Part shown: positions 16,610-23,549 of the stretch, piece after piece
Position numbering within the stretch: the stretch's first letter is position 1
Layout: every line of letters starts with the position of its first letter
NCBI GenBank assembly: GCA_007693325.1
Contig: REDW01000050.1
Location: 1 to 35,147 of the forward strand
DNA from: Spirochaetaceae bacterium
Lineage (GTDB): Bacteria > Spirochaetota > Spirochaetia > DSM-27196 > PWMO01
Length of the DNA: 35,147 nucleotides
Direction: 5' to 3'
Notes under the pieces: model-generated
What the model was told of the DNA's origin: nothing
The model's database searches: none
Seen by the model: only the letters and a program-made list of their open reading frames with translations
Program-made: the position numbers and the translations under genes

Positions 16610-16615
16610 ACTCTA
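16610..16615 (-). promoter_or_regulatory. Possible -10 box just upstream of glnE
   Basis: On the minus strand TAGAGT lies 9 nt before the glnE ATG, the same spacing as at argH and the HAD gene. There is no Shine-Dalgarno. The -35 region is poor, so this is a weak candidate for a separate glnE promoter. Confidence 0.25.
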
Positions 16616-16673
16616 CCCGACAATCGGTTCATAGGAAAGAAGCCCGCCTAGCAGAGAAGCCGAGGATCTGACC

Positions 16674-16735
16674 GGCGGCCGACTACCTGCAACAGCGGCG
16701 CGGCGGACCGTCGGCCGCCGCGCCGCATCTGTTGC
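16674..16735 (-). other. Alternative hairpins between glnK and glnE
   Basis: GGCGCGGCGG (16697-16706) pairs perfectly with CCGCCGCGCC (16715-16724) around an 8-nt loop. The stem is extended by a 7-bp outer helix, GCAACAG (16689-16695) with CTGTTGC (16729-16735). A second segment, GGCGGCCGAC (16674-16683), is exactly complementary to GTCGGCCGCC (16710-16719), which lies in the loop and stem of the first hairpin, so the two folds exclude each other. No U-run follows, so it is not a standard terminator. It could partly separate amtB-glnK expression from glnE, or mark an RNA processing site. Confidence 0.55.
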
Positions 16736-16776
16736 TGCGAATTTGAGAGACGTTGAGAGCAGCGTGTCGCTTCGGC

Positions 16777-17118
16777 TCAGCCGATGGCGTCTTTGCCTTT
16801 CTCACCGCTGCGGATTCGAATGCACTCTTCCAGCGGAACGATGAAGATCTTGCCATCCCCGATTTCTCCGCTGCGAGCGCCGCGGATCAGCGCGTCAACG
16901 GTTGTCTGGACAAATTCGTCGTTGACCGCTATCTCGATCCGCGTTTTCTTCAACAGGTTGACCTCGATGTCCACACCGCGGTAGGACTCGGTGTAGCCTT
17001 TCTGCTGGCCGCAGCCGAGCGAATTGGTGACCGACATCCTGTATACTTCGGCCTTGTACAGCTCTTCTTTGACATCGTTCAGCTTATGCGGCTGGATGTA
17101 GGCGATTATCAGTTTCAT
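16777..17118 (-). CDS. glnK: PII nitrogen regulatory protein (GlnK/GlnB family)
   Basis: A 113-residue trimeric PII signal protein that binds ATP/ADP and 2-oxoglutarate and usually gates AmtB. It aligns with E. coli GlnB through the T-loop without gaps. Nucleotide and 2-oxoglutarate residues are kept (G37, Q39, K40, K58, GDGK at 87-90, R101 and R103). T-loop position 51, the Tyr uridylylated by GlnD in proteobacteria, is Ile, and position 49, the Ser phosphorylated in cyanobacteria, is Val. Y46 and R47 are present. The C-terminus ends GEKGKDAIG. It starts 17 nt after amtB with GGGAGG upstream, so the two are co-transcribed. I use glnK because of the amtB linkage; glnB would be equally defensible. 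Confidence 0.93.
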   Translation of the reverse strand: MKLIIAYIQPHKLNDVKEELYKAEVYRMSVTNSLGCGQQKGYTESYRGVDIEVNLLKKTRIEIAVNDEFVQTTVDALIRGARSGEIGDGKIFIVPLEECIRIRSGEKGKDAIG

Positions 17119-17135
17119 ATCGATCTCGTCCTCCC

Positions 17136-18479
17136 TTACATGTTGGTGAAAATCTGGAACCCAGGATAGGATTCCATTGCGTGTTCGCCGATATCGAGAC
17201 CGATGAGCTCCTCGGTTTCACTGACGCGCAGTTTATTGACGGCTTTGAGAATACCAAAGAGAACCAGAGCGGTCACCACAACCCACACAAATACCGCCAG
17301 GACGCCGATAAGCTGAACCCCAAACTGAGCCATGCCACCGCCGTAGAACAGGCCTACAACGTCGGGATCGTTGACGCCGGTGGCAAACAGCCCTACCGCC
17401 AACGTACCCCAGGCACCGCAGACTCCGTGAACCGATATGGCACCGACAGGGTCGTCAATGTGCAGCACTTTGTCAAAGAACTCTACCGAAGCGACTACCA
17501 GAATACCGGCAAGCAAGCCGATGACGATCGCGCCAAACGGGCTTATGACCCACGTGCCGGCGGTGATGCCAACCAGGCCCGCCAGGGCGCCGTTGAGCGA
17601 GAAACTGGGGTCCGGCTGCCCGAAGGCGATCCAGGAGGTCACCATCGCCGCTATTGCTCCGGCGGACGCCCCCAACGTCGTAGTGACAAACACGTGCGCA
17701 ATGTCCAGATCGGTTCCCGAGAGGGTGCTGCCGCCGTTAAAGCCGTACCAGCCGAACCACAGGATGAACACGCCCAGCGCCGCCAGCGGCATGTTGTGGC
17801 CCGGAATCGCCTTGGGACGGATCTTTCCGTCAATTTTGACGTACTTTCCTTTTCTGGCTCCGAGCATGACGGCGCCGATCATTGCCGCCCACGCGCCTAC
17901 CGAGTGAACAACGGTGCTGCCGGCGAAGTCGTGAAAGCCCATCTCCGCCAGCCAGCCGTTATCGGCCCAGATCCAGTGCCCGGAAACAGGATAGACCAGC
18001 GCAGTGATCACCACGCTGTAGAACAGGTAACCGCTGAACTTGGTGCGCTCGGCCATAGCTCCCGATACAATCGTGGCCGCGGTTGCAGCAAACACCACCT
18101 GGAACATCCAGTCGCGGTAGAGCACATAATCGGCACCGCCGAGAAAGAACTGATCGGTTCCCAGAAATCCGCCGGCGCTGGAACCGTACATCAGGGCCCA
18201 CCCGACTGCCCAGTACGCCAGCGCGCCAACCGAGAAGTCCATCAGGTTCTTCATGATGATGTTGCCGGCGTTCTTGGCTCTTGTGAGACCGGTCTCGACC
18301 ATGGCGAACCCCGCCTGCATGAAAAACACCAGTGCCGCGGCGAGTACCAGCCATATCATATCAAACGAGTCCTGGAACAGTTCCAGAAGCTCCGCTGTGG
18401 CTGCATCCTGTGCGTATAGAGCCGAGCTTGCGAATAGCATCACCGCCGCAAAGCACAGGAGAAGGATCTTTTTGTTCAT
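17136..18479 (-). CDS. amtB: Ammonium transporter AmtB
   Basis: A 447-residue Amt/Mep/Rh channel that takes up ammonium across the inner membrane. It starts with a cleavable signal peptide (1 to about 23, LYAQ-DA), as E. coli AmtB does, followed by the expected set of 11 hydrophobic helices. The twin pore His are H192 (STVVHSVG) and H351 ([10 protein letters not shown]). The [15 protein letters not shown] stretch is typical of the family. The ATG at 18479 has GGAGGG 8 nt upstream. A sigma-54 promoter lies about 45-60 nt upstream. glnK follows, forming the usual amtB-glnK pair (gene order reversed relative to glnK-amtB of E. coli), with glnE beyond. Confidence 0.96.
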   Translation of the reverse strand: MNKKILLLCFAAVMLFASSALYAQDAATAELLELFQDSFDMIWLVLAAALVFFMQAGFAMVETGLTRAKNAGNIIMKNLMDFSVGALAYWAVGWALMYGSSAGGFLGTDQFFLGGADYVLYRDWMFQVVFAATAATIVSGAMAERTKFSGYLFYSVVITALVYPVSGHWIWADNGWLAEMGFHDFAGSTVVHSVGAWAAMIGAVMLGARKGKYVKIDGKIRPKAIPGHNMPLAALGVFILWFGWYGFNGGSTLSGTDLDIAHVFVTTTLGASAGAIAAMVTSWIAFGQPDPSFSLNGALAGLVGITAGTWVISPFGAIVIGLLAGILVVASVEFFDKVLHIDDPVGAISVHGVCGAWGTLAVGLFATGVNDPDVVGLFYGGGMAQFGVQLIGVLAVFVWVVVTALVLFGILKAVNKLRVSETEELIGLDIGEHAMESYPGFQIFTNM

Positions 18480-18523
18480 CGTAGAAGCCCTCCAGAAAGA
18501 CGTAGATTTTCTGGACTGGGATA

Positions 18524-18539
18524 AGCAAGAGCTATGCCA
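18524..18539 (-). promoter_or_regulatory. Sigma-54 (-24/-12) promoter of amtB-glnK
   Basis: On the minus strand, TGGCAT, 5 nt, then TTGCT. The GG and GC doublets are separated by the required 10 bp. The predicted transcript start is near 18513, giving a 34-nt leader with GGAGGG before amtB. I found no TGT-N10-ACA NifA site or NtrC-type site in the rest of the 219-nt gap (18480-18698). Confidence 0.75.
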
Positions 18540-18698
18540 ACATGACCGTCGGAACACTGACAGTAATAAACGTATATGTATCAAAGCAATGGATAAGCAG
18601 CGGAAAAGTTGTTGACGGATTTAGATAATACCATTCCGTAATAATGATAACACAATGCTACCTAAACGTAGCTTAACAGCGTATTGCGCACCGATGCG

Positions 18699-20261
18699 TT
18701 ATTTGCTGTTCCGGAACGCTCTGGGCTCAATCGCGTGCTTGTTGACCCGCAGGCCCATGATCCGCTCACTGATTTTCAACAGGCGCGCCGCCTTGGCCAT
18801 GTTGCCCTTGGTGGATTTGAGCGCGTCCATCAGCAGCTCGCGCTCCAGGTTGTCCAGCGACTCCTGAAGCGAGCCGGTGACCACCGTGTCGGTCGACTCG
18901 GCGCTCTGCAGGCTGGGCGGCAGGTGGTGACTGTGAATAACCTCGTCCACACTCAACAGCACAGCGCGTTCGATACAGTTCTCCAGCTCGCGCACGTTAC
19001 CCGGCCAGTGGTAGTTCATCAACAGATCGATTGCCGGTGTGGATATGCGGCGGATCGGGCTGTGATTCTGCTCGCTGTATTTCTCGACGAAGTGGTCCGT
19101 CAGCAGCAGAATATCGCTTTTGCGATCGCGCAGCGGCGGAATGTGAATCGGAAAGACGTTGAGCCGATAGTAGAGGTCTTCGCGGAAGTCGTTGCTCTCC
19201 AGTAGCTGCTCGAGATTGCGGTTGGTGGCGGTGATGATGCGTACGTTGGCGCGAATGGTCTCGTTGCCGCCGACGCGTTCGAACTCCTTCTCCTGCAAAA
19301 CACGCAACATCTTGACCTGCAGAATTGGCGAAAGGTCACCGATTTCGTCGAGGAAGATGGTGCCGCCGTTGGCCAGCTCAAAGCGCCCCTTGCGCAGGCT
19401 GATGGCTCCGGTGAATGCGCCTTTCTCGTGGCCGAAAAGTTCGCTCTCTATGACTGTCTCGGGCAGCGCGGCGCAGTTTACCTTAATAAACGGCCGCGAT
19501 GCGCGCGGGCTGTTATAGTGAATGGCCTGTGCCACCAGTTCTTTGCCGGTGCCGCTTTCGCCGCGGATCAGCACGGTTGCTTCGCTGCGCGACACCTGCG
19601 CAATCATGTCGAAGACCGCCTGCATGGATTTGGAGTTGCCGATGATGTTGGACGGCTTGTACCTTGCACGCAATTCCTGATGCAGGCGTGTGTTCTCCTC
19701 TTGAAGACGGCGCTTCTCTTCCATGATGTTCTGCCGCACCTTGACCGCCTGTGCGATCAGCGAGCTTACAACCGACAGAACGCGCGCGTCCTCCTCCAGC
19801 TCCTGCTCAGCGCCAATTGGACGATCGACACTGAAGGCGCCGATGGTCTCGTTACCGATCTTGATCGGAACACATATGAACGAGATCTCCTTCTGCTTCT
19901 GCCCCTTGCGGGCCCCGGTCTTGTTGAGAAAGTCCGGGTCGTCGGCGATGCGCGGGATGATCTTCAGCTGTCCGCCCTGTACAACCTTGCCGGTGATTCC
20001 TTCGCCGAGTACGTAGCGTCCGCGCTCGCGTTGGCTGTTGGAGAGGCCGTAGGCAGCTTCAATGAATATCTCGCCGGTCTGGCGATTCAACAGGGTTATC
20101 GCGCCGCGATACATGCCGAGATGATCGGTGACCGCCTTCAGCACCGGATGGATTACCAGCTTGAGGTCCATGCTCTGATCGAGAATCTGGCTGATTTCAA
20201 ACAGCAGCGATAGCTCTTCGAACTTGCCTCGATAGCTGTTGAGTGTTGGCTCCTGTGACAC
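18699..20261 (-). CDS. NifA-like sigma-54-dependent transcriptional activator
   Basis: A 520-residue enhancer-binding protein. A GAF sensor domain (about 20-175) and a short coiled coil (about 178-200) lead into a sigma-54 AAA+ domain with Walker A GESGTGKE (234-241), the sigma-54 contact loop GAFTGA (281-286) and Walker B FLDEIG (303-308). A C-terminal Fis-type helix-turn-helix (about 485-514) ends in [21 protein letters not shown], a NifA-like pattern. The GTG start at 20261 has AGGAGG 9 nt upstream. It sits directly upstream of, and in line with, amtB, which has a sigma-54 promoter, so control of amtB-glnK is likely. No nif structural genes are in the window, so a role in nitrogen fixation is not shown. 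Confidence 0.9.
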   Translation of the reverse strand: MSQEPTLNSYRGKFEELSLLFEISQILDQSMDLKLVIHPVLKAVTDHLGMYRGAITLLNRQTGEIFIEAAYGLSNSQRERGRYVLGEGITGKVVQGGQLKIIPRIADDPDFLNKTGARKGQKQKEISFICVPIKIGNETIGAFSVDRPIGAEQELEEDARVLSVVSSLIAQAVKVRQNIMEEKRRLQEENTRLHQELRARYKPSNIIGNSKSMQAVFDMIAQVSRSEATVLIRGESGTGKELVAQAIHYNSPRASRPFIKVNCAALPETVIESELFGHEKGAFTGAISLRKGRFELANGGTIFLDEIGDLSPILQVKMLRVLQEKEFERVGGNETIRANVRIITATNRNLEQLLESNDFREDLYYRLNVFPIHIPPLRDRKSDILLLTDHFVEKYSEQNHSPIRRISTPAIDLLMNYHWPGNVRELENCIERAVLLSVDEVIHSHHLPPSLQSAESTDTVVTGSLQESLDNLERELLMDALKSTKGNMAKAARLLKISERIMGLRVNKHAIEPRAFRNSK

Positions 20262-20294
20262 CGTGCTCTGCCTCCTGCCCTTCGCCTGCCGGGA

Positions 20295-20323
20295 ATACTA
20301 CATCAACGTATGATTGTTCACAA
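20295..20323 (-). promoter_or_regulatory. Candidate sigma-70 promoter of the NifA-like gene
   Basis: On the minus strand TTGTGA, 17 nt, TAGTAT. Transcription would start near 20288, leaving a leader with AGGAGG before the GTG. Its -35 box overlaps the -35 box of the divergent HAD-gene promoter. Confidence 0.5.
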
Positions 20324-20345
20324 GCGGCGGTAAAACTGGTATGAT
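20317..20345 (+). promoter_or_regulatory. Candidate sigma-70 promoter of the HAD-like gene
   Basis: TTCACA (20317-20322), 17 nt, TATGAT (20340-20345), five of six matches in each box. The -10 ends 9 nt before the ATG, so the mRNA would be nearly leaderless. No Shine-Dalgarno is seen. Confidence 0.55.
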
Positions 20346-20354
20346 CCGGCGTTA

Positions 20355-21089
20355 ATGACGGTGTTTCTGGACTTCGACGGCGTGATCTGTGATTCGGTCC
20401 TCGAGGCCTATGTCTCCTCCTGGATCGCGTGGCATCGCGTAATCTGTGCCGAACAACCGGCGGCGGTTCCACTGGTGGAGCGCCGGCTGTTCTACAGTTA
20501 TCGGCCATTTATCCGCAACGGCCAGGACTTTGTACTGCTGCAACGTCTGATAGGGCAGGGGGTAACGATCTCCAGCCAGCAGCAGTTTGATCGGATCCTC
20601 GATCAGGTCGGCGAGGACGAAATGCAGCGCTACCGGCGGGCGATCTACTCGGTGCGCGAAGAGCTGCTGCGCCATGACCGTGACGGCTGGTTGCGGCGCA
20701 ACCGCATCTACCCGCACGTCCGCGATGAGCTCGACTGGCTGGCACAGCGTGATCGCTGCTACATTCTGTCAACCAAGAAGGCCGCCTACATATCCGAGAT
20801 CCTGGCCGCAGACGCGGTCGAGTGGCCACCGCAGCGTATCCTGAGCACCGAAGGCAGGGCCAAGCTGAGCATAATCGGCGAACTGCTGTCCGCCGATGGG
20901 CAACAGAGCGCCGCTTTTGTAGAGGATCAGCCCGATCACTTCCCCTCGTCCAACCAGCGTCTGGATTTTGACCTGAAATGTTATCTTGTACGCTGGGGCT
21001 ACGTACAGCAGCAATGGCTTGATAACCCGCGCTACAGCACTATAGCAGAGAACCAATTCGGGCCGTTGATGCGGCGGCTGGCAGACTAG
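20355..21089 (+). CDS. HAD-superfamily hydrolase-like protein
   Basis: A 244-residue cytosolic protein with haloacid dehalogenase motifs. Motif I is FLDFDGVICDS (nucleophile D6, general acid D8). Motif II is ILSTKK with T140, motif III is probably K141 or a nearby Lys, and motif IV is VEDQPDH (E190-D191). A long helical cap lies between motifs I and II (about 18-115). Such proteins are usually phosphatases acting on small phosphorylated metabolites; the substrate is not evident. The start codon follows a strong promoter-like sequence by 9 nt. The stop TAG shares the palindrome CTAG with the stop of the convergent gene. Confidence 0.75.
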   Translation: MTVFLDFDGVICDSVLEAYVSSWIAWHRVICAEQPAAVPLVERRLFYSYRPFIRNGQDFVLLQRLIGQGVTISSQQQFDRILDQVGEDEMQRYRRAIYSVREELLRHDRDGWLRRNRIYPHVRDELDWLAQRDRCYILSTKKAAYISEILAADAVEWPPQRILSTEGRAKLSIIGELLSADGQQSAAFVEDQPDHFPSSNQRLDFDLKCYLVRWGYVQQQWLDNPRYSTIAENQFGPLMRRLAD

Positions 21090-21553
21090 TCCTGTTCGGA
21101 CTCTTCTTCGTCCTGTTGCAACAGCGACAGGAACTCTTCATGCGAGACCACGTCCTGGTCATCGGGCTCGTCCTGGTCGGTACGCTGCAGCATATTACGA
21201 ATGTCGTCCACGTCCTCGCGGTGCTCGTTGCGATACGCACGCAGCTTGGCAGCGTAGGCTGCCAGATAGACATACAGCGCGGTATTGCTGTCCAGGCAGC
21301 TCTCGAGCACCTCGATCAGTGCGCTCTTGGCGCGCATGATCGAGCGCAGATATTCGGCCCGTCGCAACAGCTTGCGGTTTTCGCATAACCCGCGAAACAG
21401 TTTCTGAATGGTGGTATGGATGAACAGCAGGTCTTCAATGAGCTTGTCGCGAAACAGCTCGGCGTCTACTTCGAGCTGGACCGCCGCCTTGACGGTCTTG
21501 ATCATTGTCTGCAGCAGGAATATGTCGTCCTCGTAGTTTGTTCGAATAGCCAT
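21086..21553 (-). CDS. Conserved hypothetical helical protein
   Basis: A 155-residue, strongly helical cytosolic protein of no family that I recognise. The N-terminal two thirds (about 1-120) are amphipathic helices with many Leu, Arg and Glu residues; the last 30 residues are acidic (DQDEPDDQD, QDEEESEQD). No signal peptide or membrane segment is seen. I chose the ATG at 21553 (MAIRTNYEDD); the ribosome binding site is weak. It lies tail to tail with the HAD-like gene, sharing the stop palindrome CTAG, and is divergent from the rpsF operon. Even base composition and no overlap with a better frame support it as a real gene. Confidence 0.7.
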   Translation of the reverse strand: MAIRTNYEDDIFLLQTMIKTVKAAVQLEVDAELFRDKLIEDLLFIHTTIQKLFRGLCENRKLLRRAEYLRSIMRAKSALIEVLESCLDSNTALYVYLAAYAAKLRAYRNEHREDVDDIRNMLQRTDQDEPDDQDVVSHEEFLSLLQQDEEESEQD

Positions 21554-21594
21554 GGTATCTCTGTGTTTAATTCTCGGAGTGCGGCGCGCCTTAC

Positions 21595-21623
21595 TTGACA
21601 CGCATCAGCCGAAGTGGTAGCTT
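21595..21623 (+). promoter_or_regulatory. Sigma-70 promoter of the rpsF operon
   Basis: Perfect TTGACA (21595-21600), 17 nt, TAGCTT (21618-21623). The predicted start is near 21630. It would drive rpsF-ssb-rpsR-rplI and possibly dnaB. Confidence 0.7.
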
Positions 21624-21637
21624 GTGCAAACCTCTTT

Positions 21638-21673
21638 ACCATCGGTCCCAAAACAACATATCACGCCGATGGT
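21638..21673 (+). promoter_or_regulatory. Leader hairpin of rpsF, possible S6:S18 autoregulatory element
   Basis: ACCATCGG (21638-21645) pairs perfectly with CCGATGGT (21666-21673) around a 20-nt loop, in the rpsF leader just after the predicted transcript start. In many bacteria the S6:S18 complex represses its own operon by binding a leader hairpin that carries a CCG trinucleotide; the 3' arm here contains CCG. Whether the CCG is bulged in the true fold cannot be told by eye. Confidence 0.5.
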
Positions 21674-21695
21674 CATTAGTCCGCAAGGAGGAGCA

Positions 21696-21980
21696 ATGAC
21701 AAGAAGGTACGAGGCGGTGTGCGTCTTTCGTCCGGAGGACGAACCGTTCAGCAAAGGCAAAGAAGTGGTTCGCGCGGAGCTTGAGCAGCTCGGGGCCACG
21801 GTTGTTAAAGAAGATGACATGGGGCAAAGAACGTTTGCCTACCCGATCAAGAAACTGAATCAAGGTCACTACTACGTCTTCGTTGTCGACATGGAACCGG
21901 AGCAGGCTCATCAGACGGAAGCTGCGCTCAAGCACAAGGAAGACCTGCTACGGTTTCTGATGGTACGCCAGGAGAAGTAA
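21696..21980 (+). CDS. rpsF: 30S ribosomal protein S6
   Basis: A 94-residue S6 protein, which binds the central domain of 16S rRNA as a heterodimer with S18. The start MTRRYEAVCVFRPED and the stretch GQRTFAYPIKKLNQGHYYVF are standard for S6. The ATG at 21696 has AAGGAGG (21685-21691) at good spacing; the longer reading back to 21624 lies in the leader and is rejected. It is the first gene of the operon rpsF-ssb-rpsR-rplI, an order conserved across bacteria, and ssb starts 1 nt after its stop. Confidence 0.95.
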   Translation: MTRRYEAVCVFRPEDEPFSKGKEVVRAELEQLGATVVKEDDMGQRTFAYPIKKLNQGHYYVFVVDMEPEQAHQTEAALKHKEDLLRFLMVRQEK

Positions 21981-21981
21981 C

Positions 21982-22419
21982 ATGAAGGATATCAATCATG
22001 TTACCCTTGTGGGCCGTTTGACCCGCGATGCAGAACTGCGCTACACGAACAGCGGCTTGCAGATCTGCAAGTTCTCGGTAGCGGTCAACACCAGCAAGAA
22101 ATCCGGAGACTCCTGGACCGACGAGGCCAACTTCTTTGACGTTGTGCTGATGGGGCGCCAGGCGGAGTCGGTTCACCGGTTTCTGAAAAAGGGTAAACAG
22201 GTTGGCGTCGATGGCGAGTTGCGTCACGATCGCTGGGAACAGGACGGCCAGAAGCGCAGCCGGGTGGAGATATTTGCCCAGTTTGTGCAACTGCTCGGTG
22301 GCGGTGGTTCCGGGGGCGGAGCGCCCGGCGGCGGCAGTTCGGAGCGCAGCGACGAAGGCTCATCCTACGATGCGCCGGTTGCCGAGCCGGACCGGTTTGA
22401 AGACGATGTGCCGTTTTAA
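21982..22419 (+). CDS. ssb: Single-stranded DNA-binding protein
   Basis: A 145-residue SSB. The N-terminal OB fold (about 1-108) starts INHVTLVGRLTRDAELRYT and includes FFDVVLMGRQAE and KGKQVGVDGELRHDRW. A short Gly/Ser-rich linker (about 110-132) leads to the acidic tip FEDDVPF, which recruits DNA repair and replication partners. It is translated with rpsF: the gap is 1 nt and GGAGAAG precedes the ATG. It coats single-stranded DNA during replication and repair, fitting the dnaB gene downstream. Confidence 0.95.
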   Translation: MKDINHVTLVGRLTRDAELRYTNSGLQICKFSVAVNTSKKSGDSWTDEANFFDVVLMGRQAESVHRFLKKGKQVGVDGELRHDRWEQDGQKRSRVEIFAQFVQLLGGGGSGGGAPGGGSSERSDEGSSYDAPVAEPDRFEDDVPF

Positions 22420-22447
22420 TTCAGGTTAGCAGGAGAGAGAGAAGTAT

Positions 22448-22831
22448 ATGTCTGATGAGAACAGCAGAGTTGAATCAGGAAGCCGCGACGAGGGTCAGCA
22501 GGAAACGCGTCGGCCACCGTACCGCGGTGGTGGCGGGGATGACCGTGGTGCCCGTGACGACCGTGGCGGTCGTGATGACCGCGGTGGCGGCAGAGGTGAT
22601 GACCGTGGATTCCGTCCACGCGGCAAGGTCTACTTTCGCAAGAAAGTAGACAAGATCAAAGCCCAGAACCTGGTTATCGACTACAAGCACCCGGAAGTCT
22701 TACGTCGATTTGTGACTGAGAAGGGCAAAATTTTGCCGCGTAGAATCACCGGTACATCGGCCAAGAATCAGCGTCGGTTGATTCGCGAGATCAAACGTGC
22801 CCGCGTGCTCGGGCTGCTGCCGATGGGTTAA
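22448..22831 (+). CDS. rpsR: 30S ribosomal protein S18 with Arg/Gly/Asp-rich N-terminal extension
   Basis: A 127-residue S18; the family is usually 75-90 residues. The conserved core is the C-terminal half (about 60-127), with [19 protein letters not shown] and [13 protein letters not shown] then AIKRAR-type [11 protein letters not shown]. The first 58 residues are a low-complexity tail with four DDRG units (31, 37, 43 and 51) separated by Gly and Arg, giving the look of an RGG box. The ATG at 22448 is preceded by GGAGAG. S18 binds S6, encoded first in this operon. The tail may contact RNA, but that is only a guess. Confidence 0.93.
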   Translation: MSDENSRVESGSRDEGQQETRRPPYRGGGGDDRGARDDRGGRDDRGGGRGDDRGFRPRGKVYFRKKVDKIKAQNLVIDYKHPEVLRRFVTEKGKILPRRITGTSAKNQRRLIREIKRARVLGLLPMG

Positions 22832-22847
22832 TGGAGAGTAAGCACCA

Positions 22848-23522
22848 ATGAAAGTCATTCTCAATCGTGATGTTCCCAACCTCGGCGAGGAAGGCGATAT
22901 CTGTGAGGTCGCTCGCGGCTACGCGCGCAACTACCTGATTCCGCGCAACATGGTGTTGATGCACAATCGACAGAATGTGGCAGAAATCGAGGGGCGGCGC
23001 TCTGCTATCGAGCAGCGCAAGCAAGAGAAGCGTAAAGAGGCATCCTCGATCAAAGATCGCATCGAGACCGAGGAATTGGTCATCCGCATGGCGGCCGGTG
23101 AACGTGGCAAGCTCTTTGGATCGGTTACCACTGCCAACATTGTAGATGAGCTCGAGAAGCGCGGTATCACCGTGGAGCGCCGCAAAGTTGACATTACCGA
23201 AAGTACCATCAAGAGTACCGGAACCCATAGCGTGCGGGTGCGCCTCTACGGCGACGAAGAAGCCACGCTGACGGTGCGCGTCGAGTCAGAGACCCCCGAG
23301 ACTGAAGCGCCCAAGCCCGCCGAAGTCCCGGCGGCCGCGGGTGGCGACGAGGAGCCTGCACCCGAGGCGACCGAACCCGAAGCGGGTGAAGCGGCGGTTG
23401 AGACCGCCGCAGCAGAGCCGGCCGAGGCTGACGCAACCGAAGCGGGAGCTGAGGCCGAAGCGGATACCGACGCAGACGCAGATGCAGACTCGGACGCCAG
23501 ACTGGACCAGAGCGCCACGTAG
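22848..23522 (+). CDS. rplI: 50S ribosomal protein L9 with acidic C-terminal tail
   Basis: A 224-residue L9; the family is usually near 148. The N-terminal rRNA-binding domain (VILNRDVPNLGEEGDICEVARGYARNYLIPR pattern, about 1-50), the long connecting helix and the C-terminal domain (about 75-145) are normal. Residues from about 148 on form a tail made almost entirely of Ala, Glu, Pro, Asp, Thr and Gly, ending in a run of Asp-Ala repeats. GGAGAG lies 8 nt before the ATG at 22848. It is the last ribosomal gene of the operon, and dnaB follows after 27 nt. Confidence 0.94.
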   Translation: MKVILNRDVPNLGEEGDICEVARGYARNYLIPRNMVLMHNRQNVAEIEGRRSAIEQRKQEKRKEASSIKDRIETEELVIRMAAGERGKLFGSVTTANIVDELEKRGITVERRKVDITESTIKSTGTHSVRVRLYGDEEATLTVRVESETPETEAPKPAEVPAAAGGDEEPAPEATEPEAGEAAVETAAAEPAEADATEAGAEAEADTDADADADSDARLDQSAT

Positions 23523-23549
23523 TACGCGGGTTGCATAGGGGAAGCTTGG

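Noticed and set aside
17181-18419. A 412-codon open frame antisense to amtB
   Set aside because: It mirrors amtB in a GC-rich genome; the protein has no hydrophobic core or motif, and amtB has the signal peptide, twin His and promoter.
18540-18698. NifA or NtrC upstream binding sites
   Set aside because: Only a CGT-N10-ACA near-match was seen; not enough to call.
22510-22630. Tandem DNA repeat or CRISPR-like array in rpsR
   Set aside because: The repetition follows the DDRG codons of the S18 extension, is imperfect and lies within one reading frame.
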